From DASXYG01 sp036502625 (lineage in GTDB: Bacteria > Actinomycetota > Actinomycetes > Streptosporangiales > Streptosporangiaceae): a DNA stretch of 64,000 nucleotides. The stretch covers positions 1-64,000 of the forward strand of contig DASXYG010000016.1 of assembly GCA_036502625.1 (NCBI GenBank). The letters are read 5' to 3'. Numbering within the stretch: the stretch's first letter is position 1; the number at the start of each line of letters is the position of its first letter. The notes beneath the pieces were generated by a model. That model ran no database searches, had not been told where the DNA came from, and worked only from the letters and a program-made list of their open reading frames with translations. Below, piece after piece: positions 53,719 to 61,732 of the stretch. The position numbers and the translations under genes were made by a program.

Positions 53719-55317
53719 ATGCCCGATGAGAGCTTCCACGTCTTCGACACCACACTCCGCGACGGTGCGCAGCGCGAGGGGATCAACCTCTCCGTGGACG
53801 ACAAGCTCGCCATCGCCCGCCTGATCGACGACTTCGGGGTCGGGTTCATCGAGGGCGGCTGGCCCGGCGCCAACCCCCGTGACACCGAGTTCTTCAGGCG
53901 GGCCCAGACCGAGCTCGACCTGAAGCACGCGCAGCTCACCGCGTTCGGCTCCACCCGCCGGGCCGGTGGGCGGGCCGAGGACGATCTCCAGGTCGCCGCG
54001 CTGCGCGACTCCGGCGCGCCGGTCGTCACCCTTGTCGCCAAGAGTGACGACCGGCACGTGGAGCTGGCCCTCAAGACCACGCTCGACGAGAACCTCGCGA
54101 TGATCCACGACACCATCGCGTACCTCCGCGGCCTCGGCCGCCGCGTCTTCCTCGACTGCGAGCACTTCTTCGACGGCTTCCGGCACAACCGCGACTACGC
54201 GCTGCGCGTGGTCCGTACGGCCGCCGACGCGGGCGTCGACGCGGTCGTGCTGTGCGACACCAACGGCGGCATGCTGCCGTCCGACATCTCCGCGACGGTC
54301 GCCGCCGTCGCCGCCGAGACCGGCGCCCGCCTGGGCATGCACGCCCAGGACGACTCCGGCTGCGCGGTCGCCAACACGCTCGCCGCCGTCGAGGCCGGCG
54401 CCACCCACGTCCAGTGCACCGCCAACGGCTACGGCGAGCGCGTCGGCAACGCGAACCTGTTCAGCGTGGTGCCCGCGCTCCAGCTCAAGCGCGGCCGCGA
54501 GGTCGTGCCGGCGGCGAGCCTGGCCGAGATGACCCGCGTGTCGCACGCGATCGCCGAGATCGTGAACATCGCGCCGGCCACCCACCAGCCGTACGTCGGG
54601 GTGTCGGCGTTCGCGCACAAGGGCGGGCTGCACGCGTCCGCGATCAAGGTGGACCCCGACCTGTACCAGCACATCGACCCGTCGCAGGTCGGCAACGACA
54701 TGCGCATGCTGGTCTCCGACATGGCCGGGCGCGCGTCGGTCGAGCTCAAGGGCCGCGAGCTGGGCTACGACCTGTCCGCCAAGCGCGCCGAGCTCGGCAA
54801 GGTCGTCGACCGCATCAAGGACCTCGAGTCGCGCGGCTACACCTTCGAGGCCGCCGACGCGTCCTTCGAGCTGCTGCTCCGCGACGAGCTCGGCGACGAG
54901 ATGGGGGAGGGGCGGCCGCACTTCGACGTCGAGTCGTGGCGGGTCATCGTCGAACGCCGCCCCGGCGGCGACGGCGCGCCCGAGGTGGTCAGCGAGGCCA
55001 CCGTGAAGCTGCACGCCAAGGGCGAGCGGATCGTCGCGACAGGCGAGGGCAACGGCCCGGTGAACGCGCTGGACACGGCGCTGCGCGTGGCGCTCGAACG
55101 GCTGTACCCGGAGCTGGCCGGGCTGCGGCTGAAGGACTACAAGGTGCGCATCCTTGAGGGCAGCGCGGGCACCGGCGCGATCACCCGGGTGCTGATCACG
55201 TCCGGCGACGGGTCCGGCGAGTGGAGCACCGTCGGCGTCGGCGAGAACGTCATCGACGCGTCGTGGCAGGCGCTCGAAGAGGCCGTGACGTACGGGCTGC
55301 TGCGCGCCCGCTCCTAG
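53719..55317 (+). CDS. cimA: (R)-citramalate synthase
   Basis: A 532-residue LeuA-like enzyme: FDTTLRDGAQREGINLSVDD, FIEGGWPGANPRDTEFF (the CimA-type form), CDTNGGMLPS, MHAQDDSGCAVANTLAAVEA and HKGGLHASAI, then the C-terminal regulatory domain (VTEA-like EATVKLHAKGERI). Length and GGWPG motif fit CimA rather than LeuA. It joins pyruvate and acetyl-CoA to citramalate, a route to 2-oxobutyrate and isoleucine that avoids threonine. ATG 53719 follows AAGGAG. Preceded by the leader and attenuator. Confidence 0.93.
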   Translation: MPDESFHVFDTTLRDGAQREGINLSVDDKLAIARLIDDFGVGFIEGGWPGANPRDTEFFRRAQTELDLKHAQLTAFGSTRRAGGRAEDDLQVAALRDSGAPVVTLVAKSDDRHVELALKTTLDENLAMIHDTIAYLRGLGRRVFLDCEHFFDGFRHNRDYALRVVRTAADAGVDAVVLCDTNGGMLPSDISATVAAVAAETGARLGMHAQDDSGCAVANTLAAVEAGATHVQCTANGYGERVGNANLFSVVPALQLKRGREVVPAASLAEMTRVSHAIAEIVNIAPATHQPYVGVSAFAHKGGLHASAIKVDPDLYQHIDPSQVGNDMRMLVSDMAGRASVELKGRELGYDLSAKRAELGKVVDRIKDLESRGYTFEAADASFELLLRDELGDEMGEGRPHFDVESWRVIVERRPGGDGAPEVVSEATVKLHAKGERIVATGEGNGPVNALDTALRVALERLYPELAGLRLKDYKVRILEGSAGTGAITRVLITSGDGSGEWSTVGVGENVIDASWQALEEAVTYGLLRARS

Positions 55318-55343
55318 TGGCGTACGGCCTGCGGTGGCGCGGG

Positions 55344-55352
55344 TTTTCCACA
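55344..55352 (+). other. DnaA-box-like sequence TTTTCCACA
   Basis: One mismatch from the DnaA box, with the flank GGGTTnTCCACAGGCGCG shared with 31664. Lies between cimA and the FAH-family gene. Confidence 0.3.
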
Positions 55353-55440
55353 GGCGCGAGCCCGGGGAGCGCGCGCCACCGCCATGTCTCGATAGCCTGG
55401 TGATAGTTGTAACCGGATCGATGGACGAGGCGGCTATCCA

Positions 55441-56217
55441 GTGCGTATCGCAAGATTCTCCGCCGACGACGGCGTCGCGTTCGGCGTGGTCGACGGCGAC
55501 CCCGGCGCGGAGACCGTGGTCCCAATCTCGGGCCACCCGTTCGGCGAACTGCAGCTCGCCGGCCCGCCGCGCCCGCTGGCCGATGTGCGCCTGGTCGCGC
55601 CGGTCCTGCCCAGCAAGATCGTCGCGGTCGGCCGCAACTACGCCGACCACGCCGCCGAGCTGGGCAACGAGGTGCCGGCCGAGCCGCTGATCTTCCTCAA
55701 GCCGTCCACCTCGATCATCGGGCCGTACGAAACGATCGCCTACCCCACCGAGCTGTCCAGCCGGGTCGACTACGAGGGCGAGCTGGCCGTCATCATCGGC
55801 CGCCTGTGCCGCGAGGTCACCGTCGAGCGCGCCCCCGAGGTCATCTTCGGCTACACCTGCGCGAACGACGTCACCGCCCGCGACCTCCAGAAGAGCGACC
55901 CGCAGTGGACCCGCGGCAAGGGGTTCGACACGTTCTGCCCCCTCGGCCCCTGGGTCACCACCGACCTCGACACGTCCGACCTGGAGCTCACCACCACGCT
56001 CGCCGGCGAGGTCAAGCAGACCGGGCGTACGAGCCAGTTCATCTTCGGCATCCCCCACCTGATCGCGTACATCTCGCAGGTCATGACCCTGGTCCCGGGC
56101 GACGTGATCCTCACCGGCACCCCCGCGGGCGTCGGCCCCATGCAGGTCGGCGACCAGGTCTCCGTAACGATCGACGGCATCGGCACGCTCACCAACCGGG
56201 TGGTGGCCCGTGACTGA
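55441..56217 (+). CDS. Fumarylacetoacetate hydrolase family protein
   Basis: A 258-residue FAH-fold protein: KIVAVGRNYADHAAELGNEVP, LIFLKPSTSIIGP, the metal-binding VDYEGELAVIIGR and NDVTARDLQKSDPQWTRGKGFDTFCPLGPW, GDVILTGTPAGVGP. Family members hydrolyse or isomerise beta-keto-type acids or decarboxylate oxaloacetate; the substrate here is unknown. It sits directly before gltX with an 8-bp overlap, the same order as in mycobacteria. GTG 55441 is taken; no clear ribosome site. Confidence 0.9.
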   Translation: MRIARFSADDGVAFGVVDGDPGAETVVPISGHPFGELQLAGPPRPLADVRLVAPVLPSKIVAVGRNYADHAAELGNEVPAEPLIFLKPSTSIIGPYETIAYPTELSSRVDYEGELAVIIGRLCREVTVERAPEVIFGYTCANDVTARDLQKSDPQWTRGKGFDTFCPLGPWVTTDLDTSDLELTTTLAGEVKQTGRTSQFIFGIPHLIAYISQVMTLVPGDVILTGTPAGVGPMQVGDQVSVTIDGIGTLTNRVVARD

Positions 56218-57649
56218 CACCTCCGGCGGCGACGGCTCCGTCCGCGTCAGGTTCGCCCCGTCGCCCACCGGCATGTTCCACGTCGGCGGCGCCCGCTCGG
56301 CCCTGTTCAACTGGGCCGTCGCGCAGCGCGCCGGCGGCCGCTTCGTCCTCCGCGTGGAGGACACCGACGCCGCGCGCAACCGCCCCGAATGGACCGAGGG
56401 CATCATCCGCGCGCTCGCCTGGATCGGCATCGAGGCGTCCGACCCCGCCTTCGAGGGCCCGTACTTCCAGTCCGCCTACGCCGCCGACCACGACGAGGCC
56501 GCCCGCCGCCTCCACTCCTCCGGCCGCGCCTACTACTGCGACTGCACGCGCGACCAGGTCGTCGAGCGGCGCAAGGCCGCGGGCAGCGACCCCCAGAAGG
56601 GCTACGACGGCTTCTGCCGCGACCGCGGCCTGGAGCGTGCCCCCGGCCGCGCCCTCCGCTTCCGTTCCCCTGACGACGGCGTCACGGTCGTCGACGACCG
56701 GGTGCGCGGCCGCGTCGAGTTCCCCAACGACGCCATGGAGGACTTCGTCATCGCCCGCGGCGACGGCAGCGCCCTGTTCGTCCTCGCCAACGTCGCCGAT
56801 GACATGGCGATGGGCATCACCGAGGTCATCCGCGCCGAGGAGCACCTGTCCAACACCCCGAAGCAGCAGTTGCTGTGGGAGGCGCTCGGCCAGGCCCCGC
56901 CCGTCTGGGCGCACCTCCCGGTGATCGTCAACGAGAAGCGCCAGAAGCTCTCCAAGCGCCGCGACAAGGTCGCCCTGGAGGACTACCAGGCCGCCGGCTA
57001 CCTGCCGGAGGCCATGGTCAACTACCTCATGCTGCTCGGCTGGAGCCCCGGCGGCGACCAGGAGATCATGACCTGGCCCGAGATGGTCGCCAGGTTCCGC
57101 GTGGAGGACGTCAACCAGGCGTCCGCGTTCTTCGACGAGAAGAAGCTCCGCGCCTTCAACGGTGAATACATCCGGATGCTCACCGTCGAGCAGTTCACCG
57201 CCGCGTGCCGCCCCTGGCTCACCGCGCCGTACGCCCCCTGGCGCCCCGACCAGTTCGACCCCGAGGCCTTCGCCACCCTGGCCCCGCTCGCCCAGACCCG
57301 AGTGGCCCTCCTCTCGGAGATCACCGCCAACGTCGACTTCCTCTTCCTCGACGAACCCCTGATCGACGAGAAGAGCTGGGAGAAGGCCATGAAGCCCGGC
57401 GCCGAGAAGATCCTCGAAGGCGTCCTGGCCGAGTTCACCACCTGCGACTGGACCGCCGAGGCCCTAAAGCAGGTAGTAGAACGCGTAGGCGCAACCCAAG
57501 GCATGAAGCTAGGCAAGGCCCAGGCCCCCGTCCGAGTAGCCGTAACCGGCCGCACAGTAGGCCTCCCCCTCTTCGAATCCCTAGAGGCCCTAGGCCGCCC
57601 CCGCACCCTCCCCCGCCTAGAACGCGCCCTGGAATCCCTCCCCAAGTAG
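56210..57649 (+). CDS. gltX: Glutamyl-tRNA synthetase
   Basis: A 479-residue class I synthetase: RFAPSPTGMFHVGGARSALFNW (HIGH region as HVGG), RVEDTDAARN, YCDCT, and KLSKR in NEKRQKLSKRRDKVALEDY. With GatCAB in the same window and tRNA-Gln directly downstream it may also charge tRNA-Gln with Glu; that it is non-discriminating is inference. The last 170 bp use unusual codons for this genome (CTA, GTA, CAA). GTG 56210 overlaps the FAH-family gene. Confidence 0.96.
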   Translation: MTDTSGGDGSVRVRFAPSPTGMFHVGGARSALFNWAVAQRAGGRFVLRVEDTDAARNRPEWTEGIIRALAWIGIEASDPAFEGPYFQSAYAADHDEAARRLHSSGRAYYCDCTRDQVVERRKAAGSDPQKGYDGFCRDRGLERAPGRALRFRSPDDGVTVVDDRVRGRVEFPNDAMEDFVIARGDGSALFVLANVADDMAMGITEVIRAEEHLSNTPKQQLLWEALGQAPPVWAHLPVIVNEKRQKLSKRRDKVALEDYQAAGYLPEAMVNYLMLLGWSPGGDQEIMTWPEMVARFRVEDVNQASAFFDEKKLRAFNGEYIRMLTVEQFTAACRPWLTAPYAPWRPDQFDPEAFATLAPLAQTRVALLSEITANVDFLFLDEPLIDEKSWEKAMKPGAEKILEGVLAEFTTCDWTAEALKQVVERVGATQGMKLGKAQAPVRVAVTGRTVGLPLFESLEALGRPRTLPRLERALESLPK

Positions 57650-57652
57650 AGC

Positions 57653-57842
57653 CACCCAGGCAACCACGGCCTCCACCTGGGGCAACCCGGCAACCCACCT
57701 GGGGCCAGCCAAGGCACCCTCCTCCTCACCTGGGGTCAGCCCTGGCAACCCACCCTCCCTACCCAGTGCCAGCCCAGGCGCCCACCCTCCCCACCCAGAG
57801 CCCAGCTCTGGCAACCCACCCTCCCCCCGCGCCCAGCCGCCC
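57653..57842. repeat. About six degenerate tandem repeats of about 32 bp
   Basis: After the gltX stop the + strand is strongly C-rich and made of units like CCCAGGCAACCCACC followed by CTCCCCACCTGGGGCCAG, 25-34 bp each, in head-to-tail order. CACCTGGGG/CCCAGG pieces can pair. No gene or known repeat family; ends before the tRNA-Gln gene. Confidence 0.65.
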
Positions 57843-57933
57843 CTGAGGGCCCGGCCCGTCGTTTTGGCCCCGGCCCCCAGGTCCGCTAAGCTAACCAAGC
57901 AATCGGGCGGGAGCCCCAACTCCCGAACCCCCG

Positions 57934-58008
57934 TGGGGTATGGTGTAATCGGCAGCACGACTGATTCTGGTTCAGTTAGTCTAGGTTCGAGTCCTGGTAC
58001 CCCAGCCA
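57934..58008 (+). tRNA. tRNA-Gln (anticodon CTG)
   Basis: Acceptor stem TGGGGTA/TACCCCA, D-arm with TAATCGG, anticodon stem ACTGA/TCAGT with loop TTCTGGT (anticodon CTG), T-loop GGTTCGAGTCC, discriminator G and encoded CCA (58006-58008). All stems are well formed. It is placed 285 bp after gltX. Confidence 0.95.
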
Positions 58009-58023
58009 GCCAGTAACCAGCGA

Positions 58024-58044
58024 GGGAGTCTCAAAGAGACTCCC
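58024..58044. terminator. Hairpin after tRNA-Gln
   Basis: GGGAGTCTC-AAA-GAGACTCCC is a perfect 9-bp stem with a 3-nt loop, 16 bp after the tRNA CCA, followed by ATTTCG. Likely ends the tRNA transcript. Confidence 0.75.
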
Positions 58045-58358
58045 ATTTCGCGTCTCTAGCCAGTCTCGGTTGTCTGGTTGCACGCTAATTGCACGGTGCT
58101 GAGCCTGGGCTGTGCACCCGATGTGGTGCGGACGGCGAGCAAGGATGGCACCCTCAGGTCACTCGCTTAGCTGTGCGAATGACGAATGCTACAGGTATGA
58201 CAGTTTCACCACGAAATTCCATGACCTATATTGCTCGCTGGCCGCGGCAGTTCTGATCACACATTGGGGTGGCTCCGGCCGGGACGCGTCCGAAACCTGT
58301 CATGGCAAGGTTCATGGATCGGCGTGCGTGAAGTCGTGCCGCTGCATACGGTCACGCC
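58045..58358. other. Gap between tRNA-Gln and the pentapeptide protein
   Basis: About 310 bp with lower GC than the core and no gene that I can support. There is no integrase and no copy of the tRNA 3' end that would mark an att site. TACGGT (58347-58352), 6 nt before ATG 58359, is the likely -10 of the next gene. Confidence 0.5.
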
Positions 58359-59543
58359 ATGAGGACATCGAGCTGGTTACGGCGGCGCGGAAGGCGGCCG
58401 GGTCGGCCGTTGGCCGCGTGGGGGTGGATGGCGGCCACGGTCGTGATGGTGGCAGCGGCGATTACGGGTTCGGCTTGGTGGCTGCTGGGGGTGGCTACGA
58501 CTGGTGACGGCAGAGTTAACGCGGTCCGGGGCGCGCTGACCGCCGGGGCGGCGGCTGGCGGCGGCATGGGGCTATTGCTGGCCTTCCGACGCCAGCAGTT
58601 CCACGAGACGGACGCCACTGAGCAGCGAATCACCGGTCGCTACACCGCGGCCATCGACCAGCTCGGATCGGACAGACTGGATGTCCGAATCGGTGGGATC
58701 TATGCGCTGGAGCGCATTGCCCGTGACTCCAGGGACGACCATCCCACCGTTATGGACGTGCTTGCCACCTTCGTTCGTGAACACACCCGCCCCGGTCGGA
58801 ACAACGACCATCGCGCGGGCACAGTCCCTGCCCGCTGGACGGCTACGCCGGCCTCGGCCGATGTCGGCGACCCAGTGCCGGCGGCGGACATCCAGGCCGC
58901 GCTCACCGTTCTTGCGCGCCGTATCATCGGCCATGACAGCCGCCGCATCGCTCTGACCGGGGCGCACCTAAACGGTGCCGACTTATCCAGCGTGAACCTG
59001 GACGGTGCTGACTTGTCCGGGGTGAGCATGAACGGCGCGAACCTACGCGGTGCGCGTCTTAATGGCGTGAACCTGCGCGGCGCGCACCTGCGGGCCGCGC
59101 ACTTGGAGGGTGCGAACCTGGAGGGCGCGAACCTGAACGGCACAGACTTGCGCGGCGCCAACGTGCGTGGCGCGAACGTGCAACACGCGTACCTGCGCAG
59201 TGCATACCTGAGCGGCGCATACCTGAGCAGCGCGCATCTGAACGGTGCGAACCTGAGCGACGCGCATCTAAACGGGGCTGACCTAAGCAATGCGTGCTTG
59301 AACGACACGTACCTGAACGGGGCCGACCTGAGCAATGCGTACTTTAACGACGCGTTTCTGCGGAGCGCGAACCTGAGCGACGCTAACCTGAACGGCGCGG
59401 ATATGAGCGGCGCGGATATGAGCGGCGCGGATCTGCGCAGTACGAACCTGGCCCGAGTTGTCTACAACGGGACGACGCGGTGGCCGGAGGGATTCACGCC
59501 TCCCTCACCGGACGGCGGCGGAGAGGCGGAGGAAGGACAGTAG
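58359..59543 (+). CDS. Membrane protein with pentapeptide-repeat domain
   Basis: A 394-residue protein. Two hydrophobic segments (AATVVMVAAAITGSAWWLLG and LTAGAAAGGGMGLLLAF) lead to a conserved stretch found in this actinobacterial type (RITGRYTAAIDQLGSDRLDVRIGGIYALERIARDS, quoted in parts: RITGRYTAAIDQLGS, DVRIGGIYALERIA). From about residue 199 to 370 come some 33 A(D/N)LxG-type pentapeptides forming a right-handed helix. Role unknown; some such proteins mimic DNA and protect gyrase, but this membrane type is uncharacterised. Has a TTA codon at 58983 and lower GC than the core. Likely leaderless. Confidence 0.88.
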   Translation: MRTSSWLRRRGRRPGRPLAAWGWMAATVVMVAAAITGSAWWLLGVATTGDGRVNAVRGALTAGAAAGGGMGLLLAFRRQQFHETDATEQRITGRYTAAIDQLGSDRLDVRIGGIYALERIARDSRDDHPTVMDVLATFVREHTRPGRNNDHRAGTVPARWTATPASADVGDPVPAADIQAALTVLARRIIGHDSRRIALTGAHLNGADLSSVNLDGADLSGVSMNGANLRGARLNGVNLRGAHLRAAHLEGANLEGANLNGTDLRGANVRGANVQHAYLRSAYLSGAYLSSAHLNGANLSDAHLNGADLSNACLNDTYLNGADLSNAYFNDAFLRSANLSDANLNGADMSGADMSGADLRSTNLARVVYNGTTRWPEGFTPPSPDGGGEAEEGQ

Positions 59544-60120
59544 TGGCGGCTGATGGTCATGCTCCGCCCGGTTTGGCTTGATAGTTGATTTCTGCGGTAA
59601 CGCCAATTATCGCGGAAGTATCAGGGTATGGCGCCTGGCGGCTAGAAGATTCAGGTGGGTGTGCTTTGTTTTGGAATTTGTGTGGGAATGGCTTGTCGCT
59701 GGCTGTGCTTAATTAGCCACACGCATAGCTGCAGACCCGGCCAGGCTGGGCGGGGGCGCTGTACTCGGTCGGCATTGGGGAGACCCGTGAAGGGGTGGGG
59801 CCGGAGGCGTTGGGTCGGCTTCCTCTCTGGTGATTCGTGGCTGGGCGGGGCGAACGAAAGGAATCCAACGACCCCGACCGGGACATCAAACTGCTCCGCA
59901 TCGAGCACATCCGGGCCGAGCCGTCCATGAACTACCACGGAACCCACGGAGTCCAGCAGGTCGCCACTTCCTCTGGCGCAACGCCAACGCCGGTAGCCGG
60001 ACGTGGTCGCCGCGGGACGTCAAGAAGGCGCCGCGGTCGCAGTGAGAAAGGCGTCCCTTGGGGAGCCGGCGCATTATCCGAACCGCCTGACCAACCCGGC
60101 GGGCCTGGCTGGGTGCAGGT
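59544..60120. other. Low-coding region, possible gene remnant
   Basis: Roughly 580 bp of mixed composition, with AT-rich stretches at 59580-59720. Around 59840-60045 one frame reads DPDRDIKLLRIEHIRAEPSM then, after a frame change, RHFLWRNANAGSRTWSPRDV; both are protein-like but neither has a start with a ribosome site. This suggests a decayed gene. Not recognised. Confidence 0.35.
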
Positions 60121-61005
60121 CTAGTTGCGGGCTGCCCAGGCGCGGATTGCGGCTGTGAATTCTTTGGGGGCGTCGGATTCTACGTAGAGGCCGGCATTCT
60201 CGATTTTTGTGGTTTTGTGGTTGGGGAGGGTTGATTCTAGGCGTTTGAGTTCTTGGGGGCGGAAGCCGATTTGGGCGGTGGACCATATGATCAGGGTTGG
60301 TGGGTGGGGGTGGTTCGCTAGGGCGGATTCGAGGTTGGTGAAGAAAGTTCGGCTGGCGGTGATTTGGCCGGGGAGTACGGCGGAGGCCTGGCGGCGCTCG
60401 GGGGTGGCCATCGCCTGGCGGTAGTGGGTCTTCTCGGCCGCGGTCACCTTTCGCCTTCGGTGGCCCATGGGGATGAACGCCTTGACGATGAGGTTGAGGC
60501 GGCGGCCCAGGAAACGCATCAGGGGGCCGCCGGCGAGGCGCGCGAATGCCTCGAAGTAGAGGTCGCCGTTGACGGGCCATGCCCAGGCGTTGGCGAGGAC
60601 CAGCCGGTCGAAGACGCCCGGCCGGCGTACGGCGGCGGCCAGGCCGATCGGGCCGCCCCAGTCCTGCCCGACCAGGGTGACGCCTTCGAGGCCGAGCGCG
60701 TCGACGAACCCGGTGACCACGTCGGCGTGCTCCTCGGGGAGGAAGCGGTAACCGGGTGCCGGCGTGGACAGCCCGAATCCCGGGTAGTCGAGGGCGACGC
60801 AGCGGAAGTCGTCGCGCAGCGCGCGGATCACGTCGCGCCAGAGGAACGACCACGTCGGGTTGCCGTGCAGCAGGAGCAGGGTGGGGCCCGATCCCTCGTC
60901 GACGTAGTGCACGGTGTGCCCGTCGATGTCGACGAAGTGGCTCTCGAACGGGAACAGGTCATCGTCGACCCAGGCCGGCCGCGCGCTCTCGGTGGTATCG
61001 GCCAT
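60121..61005 (-). CDS. Haloalkane dehalogenase-like alpha/beta hydrolase lacking the catalytic His
   Basis: A 294-residue alpha/beta hydrolase: LLLLHGNPTWSFLWRDVI and the nucleophile elbow LVGQDWGGPIGLAAA with Asp115, as in dehalogenases. At the C-terminus, where relatives have AGHxxQEDAP, it reads NAGLYVESDAPKEF, so the catalytic His is Leu273; the WGxxD acid position reads WSTAQ (Gln245). The last 240 bp also have lower GC than the rest. It may be inactive or changed in function. ATG 61005 has GAGAGGG 7 nt upstream. Divergent from the HxlR gene. Confidence 0.82.
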   Translation of the reverse strand: MADTTESARPAWVDDDLFPFESHFVDIDGHTVHYVDEGSGPTLLLLHGNPTWSFLWRDVIRALRDDFRCVALDYPGFGLSTPAPGYRFLPEEHADVVTGFVDALGLEGVTLVGQDWGGPIGLAAAVRRPGVFDRLVLANAWAWPVNGDLYFEAFARLAGGPLMRFLGRRLNLIVKAFIPMGHRRRKVTAAEKTHYRQAMATPERRQASAVLPGQITASRTFFTNLESALANHPHPPTLIIWSTAQIGFRPQELKRLESTLPNHKTTKIENAGLYVESDAPKEFTAAIRAWAARN

Positions 61006-61055
61006 GGCGGCACCCTCTCTGCTCGGTCCTGCGGTAGGCTTGAGGTTGTCACGCG

Positions 61056-61074
61056 TACTTGAGAATCGCAAGTA
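61056..61074. promoter_or_regulatory. Inverted repeat TACTTG-N7-CAAGTA, candidate HxlR operator
   Basis: Perfect 6-bp arms in the 82-bp gap between the hydrolase and HxlR genes, 14 bp before the HxlR start. Size suits a winged-helix dimer. Binding is inference. Confidence 0.55.
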
Positions 61075-61087
61075 GAGGGGAATGGCG

Positions 61088-61714
61088 ATGCGTAGCTACG
61101 GCCAGTACTGCGGGCTCGCCCGGTCCCTCGAAGTCGTCGGCGACCGCTGGAACCTGCTCATCGTCCGCCAGCTCCTCATCGGCCCCGCCCGCTACCGCGA
61201 CCTGATCGACGGCCTCCCCGGCATCGCGACCAACCTGCTCGCCGACCGGCTCCGCGACCTCGAGGCCGCGGGCGTGGTCGAACGGCGGCTGGCCGGCGAG
61301 GGCAGCGTGGTCGCGTACGCCCTCACGCCGTGGGGTGCCGAGCTGCGCCAGCCGATCGAGAGCCTGATCCGCTGGTCCACTCCGCTGATGGTCCGCGGCC
61401 CGGACGGCGACTCCTTCCGGCCCGAGTGGCTCGCCCTCGCCGTCCCCGCCCTGCTCGACACCCGGGTCAAGGTCCGCACCGCGGCGACGGTCGGCCTCGA
61501 GATCGGCCACCCGCTTCTCCAGCTCCGCGCGACGCGCTCCGGTTTCGCGGTCGGCCCGCATGACGGCCGCGCCCTCGACGCCACTGTCCGCGCCGACCCC
61601 GCCTACGTCCTCGGACTCGCCGCCGGCGCCCTCACCCTCAGCGACGCGCGTGCCCTCGGACTGGTGGAGATCGACGGCGACGAGTCCGTCGTCCGCACCG
61701 TCTTCGCCGCCTGA
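61088..61714 (+). CDS. HxlR family regulator with C-terminal SCP2-like extension
   Basis: A 208-residue protein. The HxlR winged helix fills the first 100 residues (YCGLARSLEVVGDRWNLLIV, GIATNLLADRLRDLEAAGVV, YALTPWGAEL). A C-terminal half (LRATRSGFAVGPHDGRALDA onwards) resembles a sterol-carrier/alkyl-binding fold seen in some HxlR regulators and may bind a hydrophobic ligand. ATG 61088 has GAGGGG 7 nt upstream; ATG 61082 is too close. Divergent from the dehalogenase-like hydrolase, which it likely controls. Confidence 0.85.
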   Translation: MRSYGQYCGLARSLEVVGDRWNLLIVRQLLIGPARYRDLIDGLPGIATNLLADRLRDLEAAGVVERRLAGEGSVVAYALTPWGAELRQPIESLIRWSTPLMVRGPDGDSFRPEWLALAVPALLDTRVKVRTAATVGLEIGHPLLQLRATRSGFAVGPHDGRALDATVRADPAYVLGLAAGALTLSDARALGLVEIDGDESVVRTVFAA

Positions 61715-61732
61715 CCGGGCGGCTCGCGGTGC

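Noticed and set aside
53689..56430. Long minus-strand open frame (913 codons) opposite cimA and the FAH-family gene
   Set aside because: High GC keeps antisense frames open. The translation has no recognisable domain, while the + strand has well-known enzymes.
57934..58358. Active integrative element at tRNA-Gln
   Set aside because: No integrase, excisionase or repeated tRNA end within the window.
58112..58507. 131-codon open frame overlapping the pentapeptide gene start
   Set aside because: Composition and Cys/His scatter look random, with no ribosome site; overlaps the better supported gene.
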